Part shown: positions 61,735 through 64,000 of the stretch, piece after piece
Layout: every line of letters starts with the position of its first letter
Position numbering within the stretch: position 1 is the stretch's first letter
From: Gracilimonas sediminicola
Lineage (GTDB): Bacteria; Bacteroidota; Rhodothermia; Balneolales; Balneolaceae
NCBI RefSeq assembly: GCF_024320785.1
Contig: NZ_JANDBC010000001.1
Span: 831,309-895,308 of the forward strand
Reading direction: 5' to 3'
DNA length: 64,000 nt
The notes under the pieces: generated by a model
Told to the model about the DNA's origin: nothing
The model's database searches: none
What the model saw: the letters and a program-made list of their open reading frames with translations, nothing else
Translations under genes and position numbers: made by a program

Positions 61735-61803
61735 AAAACCCCGTTTTTTAGTGTGTCATAGAATAAGCGGAAATTCAGTGATTTTTGCAAAAGAAGTGGT
61801 CGG

Positions 61804-63363
61804 CTAATGTAGCCTATCAATGAATTCCTCCGAGCTTTCCCAAATGGCCTTTTTATCCTCCTCCGATTTCTTATCAAACATATTCACCATAAAATTAGCC
61901 CGGCCGTTTTGAGTGAAAGTCTCCCGTTGCTTGTCGATAAAATTCCAGTAGAGATAATTAAAAGGACAGGCATCATCCCCCGTTTTCTTGCTGATCTTAT
62001 ATTCGCAATGCTTGCAGTAGTCGCTCATTTTGTTGATGTAATTCCCGCTGCTCACATACGGCTTGGATGCTAAAACTCCTCCATCCGCAAAGGTTGACAT
62101 CCCCAGCACATTGGGCAGCACCACCCATTCGTAAGCATCTACATAGGCCAGGTGAAACCACCGGTTCAGTTCTCTCGGGTCGGTTTCAGTAAGATTACTG
62201 AAATTGCTAAGTACCATCAGCCGGGGAATGTGATGGGAAAAACCTTTTTCTATCACCGGCTTCAGGCACTCGCTCATACAGTTCATCTTGGTCTCTCCCG
62301 TCCAATACATCTCCGGCAGCTTTTTGGTGAAATTGAAGTGATTAACATCCCGAACTTCCGGCATCATTCCTTCATAGTAAATTCGTACATATTCCCGCCA
62401 GCCTATAATCTGTCGAATAAAACCTTCAACTGAATTTAACCGGGCACTCCCCTTTTCATAGGCCTCTTCTGCTTTATCGCAGGCTTCTTTGGGGAGAATA
62501 AGTCCGTTGTTCATATATAAAGACAAGTGCGAATGAAACAGATCGTATTCACCATGAGCCATCGCATCCTCGTACGGCCCGAATTCATCCAGCCGTTCAT
62601 CAATGAATTCGTTGAGACGGTATAAAGCCTGCCGGCGGGTAACCGCATATGTAAAGTCTTCGCTCTTTCCGAAATGATCAGGAAACCAATCTTCCACCAT
62701 ATCGATCACTTCCCGGGTTACATCATCCACTTCCGTCTCCGCTATCTCAGGAATCCGGTGACCTTTGGGAAGTTTCTCGCGATTCTCTTCATCATAATTC
62801 CATTCGCCGCCTTCGGGCTGATCACCATTCATCAAGTAGCCGGTCTTTCGGCGCATTTCGCGGTAGAAATATTCCATCACCCAGCCATCGGCTACTTTCT
62901 CCTTGTATTCCTCGGCATCTGCAAGGAAAAAGTTGTTGGGGATTTCCTGCACCCGTTCTTCATACGCCGATTGAACCTGCCGAAGTCGCTCTCTTGAATC
63001 CCATTCGGAAGGAGTCATATAGGTCAATTCCAACCCGGGATTTTGTGAAAGGATATCCTTCAGCCCCTCATCATAATGTTTTTCTGTGGAATGATAGAGC
63101 ACCGGAAATCCGGCATCGGCACATTCAAGGGCAAAGTGCCGCATGCTGCTCAGCAGGTAAATCAATTTCTTTTTATGATAGGGCAGGGAATTCCCCTTCT
63201 TAGCTGACTCTATAAATATCAGCAAGGGTTTTTCTTCACGAACCCGGCTTGGCCAGGCATCCAGATTCAGCTGATCATGCAAAATAAACACAGCCTTTTG
63301 ATGGTTTCGCAGATCTTCCTGCTTTATAGATGAATCTATGTGAGTTAAATATGTACGGCTCAT
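61804..63363 (-). CDS. iron-sulphur bacterial cryptochrome/(6-4) photolyase (PhrB type)
   Basis: 519 residues of the FeS-BCP family. Four cysteines are placed like those of the known [4Fe-4S] cluster: one in KMNCMSECLKP, then CKHC, and a fourth 13 residues later in DDACPFNYLYW. The FAD pocket is recognisable (RQIIGWREYVRIYYEGMMP). The N-terminal Rossmann-like antenna domain begins KAVFILHDQLNL. It likely repairs (6-4) photoproducts, complementing the class II enzyme, or acts as a light sensor. Confidence 0.95.
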   Translation of the reverse strand: MSRTYLTHIDSSIKQEDLRNHQKAVFILHDQLNLDAWPSRVREEKPLLIFIESAKKGNSLPYHKKKLIYLLSSMRHFALECADAGFPVLYHSTEKHYDEGLKDILSQNPGLELTYMTPSEWDSRERLRQVQSAYEERVQEIPNNFFLADAEEYKEKVADGWVMEYFYREMRRKTGYLMNGDQPEGGEWNYDEENREKLPKGHRIPEIAETEVDDVTREVIDMVEDWFPDHFGKSEDFTYAVTRRQALYRLNEFIDERLDEFGPYEDAMAHGEYDLFHSHLSLYMNNGLILPKEACDKAEEAYEKGSARLNSVEGFIRQIIGWREYVRIYYEGMMPEVRDVNHFNFTKKLPEMYWTGETKMNCMSECLKPVIEKGFSHHIPRLMVLSNFSNLTETDPRELNRWFHLAYVDAYEWVVLPNVLGMSTFADGGVLASKPYVSSGNYINKMSDYCKHCEYKISKKTGDDACPFNYLYWNFIDKQRETFTQNGRANFMVNMFDKKSEEDKKAIWESSEEFIDRLH

Positions 63364-63436
63364 GCCTTAGAAATTGATAATTGCATGCAGAACGTTCCTT
63401 ACTCGAATCTTAACGCGCTTTAAAGTATCATTCGCT

Positions 63437-63931
63437 ATGGACAACAAAAGAATCATCGGAATAATGGGACCCGGTTCAGGGGCAACGGATAAAGATCTTG
63501 AAACAGCTTTTGAACTTGGTAAGCTACTGGCTGAAAACGACTACTATGTATTAACCGGCGGGCGGGCTTCGGGTGTAATGGAAGCCGCTATGAAAGGAGC
63601 AAAATCGGCCGGTGGAACCACCATAGGAGTCCTGCCTTCCGAGAATGGAGAGGATCAATCCGAATTTGTAGATATCCCCATTAAAACAGGAATGGGTAGT
63701 GCACGTAATAACATCAATGTACTTACGGCTGATGTAGTGATCGGGGTTGGTATTGGCCCGGGCACCGCCTCGGAAATTGCTCTGGCTATCAAAGCTCAAA
63801 AACCCATCCTTTTACTGAACCAAAGTCCGGAGTCGATTTCCTTCTTCCAGAAATTCGGATATGAACAGTTGAGTATATCCGAGTCATTGGAAGAAGTTTT
63901 GGGGATTGTAGATTCTTTTAAGTCTTCCTAA
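63437..63931 (+). CDS. TIGR00725 family SLOG-fold protein
   Basis: About 164 residues. The nucleotide-binding SLOG pattern is clear: IIGIMGPGSGATDKD, GKLLAENDYYVLTGGRASGVMEAAMKGAKSAGGTTIGVLP, and GIGPGTASEIALAIKAQKPILLL. Family function is unknown; related LOG proteins act on nucleotide phosphates. The start at 63437 (MDNKRIIG) is preferred; a start 21 codons upstream gives an unlikely leader. It diverges from the FeS photolyase. Nothing further is visible to the window end. Confidence 0.88.
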   Translation: MDNKRIIGIMGPGSGATDKDLETAFELGKLLAENDYYVLTGGRASGVMEAAMKGAKSAGGTTIGVLPSENGEDQSEFVDIPIKTGMGSARNNINVLTADVVIGVGIGPGTASEIALAIKAQKPILLLNQSPESISFFQKFGYEQLSISESLEEVLGIVDSFKSS

Positions 63932-64000
63932 AAAAATTGAAATCTTGAACTTTAATTAAATACTATTATATTAGTATTAACTAATTCAGACTTAGACCTA

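Overview
This window reads as chromosomal DNA from a Balneolota (Balneola/Gracilimonas-like) or closely related Rhodothermota/Bacteroidota-type bacterium. The reasons are a C-terminal type IX secretion sorting domain of the NYPNPFNP type, many SusC/Cir-type TonB-dependent receptors and lipoproteins, and promoters of the Bacteroidota form TTG-N19..21-TAnnTTTG. The placement is an inference from gene content; there is no rRNA in the window.

Layout. Positions 1-5.7 kb hold the end of haem synthesis (hemH, then a hemG cut by the left edge) and small housekeeping genes. Positions 5.8-12.1 kb are an iron-type uptake operon (DUF4856 lipoprotein, imelysin lipoprotein, HTTM membrane protein, TonB-dependent receptor) behind a promoter that overlaps a palindromic operator-like site. 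A REP-type tyrosine transposase carrying a REP-like palindrome inside its own coding sequence follows. Positions 12.7-19.6 kb carry a beta-propeller lipoprotein, a calcium-loop lipoprotein and an ABC transporter whose permease is fused to an M1 peptidase; a relic of a second copy of that gene's 3' end lies just downstream. Positions 19.6-22.4 kb are a redoxin / outer-membrane barrel / T9SS-exported redoxin operon.

Positions 22.45-24.87 kb are the accessory part: a MITE-like element, interleaved inverted repeats, and a short integron-type gene-cassette array with no integrase in view (CALIN-like). It has one convincing attC site, a second degenerate one, an AT-rich orphan gene, a truncated gene, a YdeI-family gene and a frameshifted antitoxin-like gene. 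Positions 24.9-27.7 kb hold a TonB-dependent receptor plus a periplasmic thioredoxin, apparently under a metal-dependent repressor. Positions 27.7-33 kb are a LolA-like / LolCDE-like / beta-barrel locus that looks like a trans-envelope lipid or lipoprotein transport system.

Positions 33-38.3 kb are a partial histidine operon (hisG-D-C-B-H) preceded by a previously unannotated histidine-rich leader peptide (11 His in 28 codons) with attenuator-like hairpins. The rest is mostly housekeeping: OsmC, DUF1508, M28 peptidase, acetamidase, gap, pruA, an ankyrin protein, fmt-def-ruvX-HU, a long Rel/SpoT, tRNA-Leu(UAA), a receiver protein, an M1 peptidase, a two-component system, an FMN reductase, a macro-domain protein and rarA. 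The right end has a light-repair block with a class II photolyase and an iron-sulphur (6-4)-type photolyase flanking two overlapping membrane-protein genes, then a SLOG-family protein.

Several kinds of intergenic palindromes (REP/MITE-like) are scattered through the window. The most informative observations are the his leader, the cassette array, the operator/promoter overlaps at two receptor loci, the plug-cysteine receptor with its thioredoxin, and the REP inside the transposase gene.
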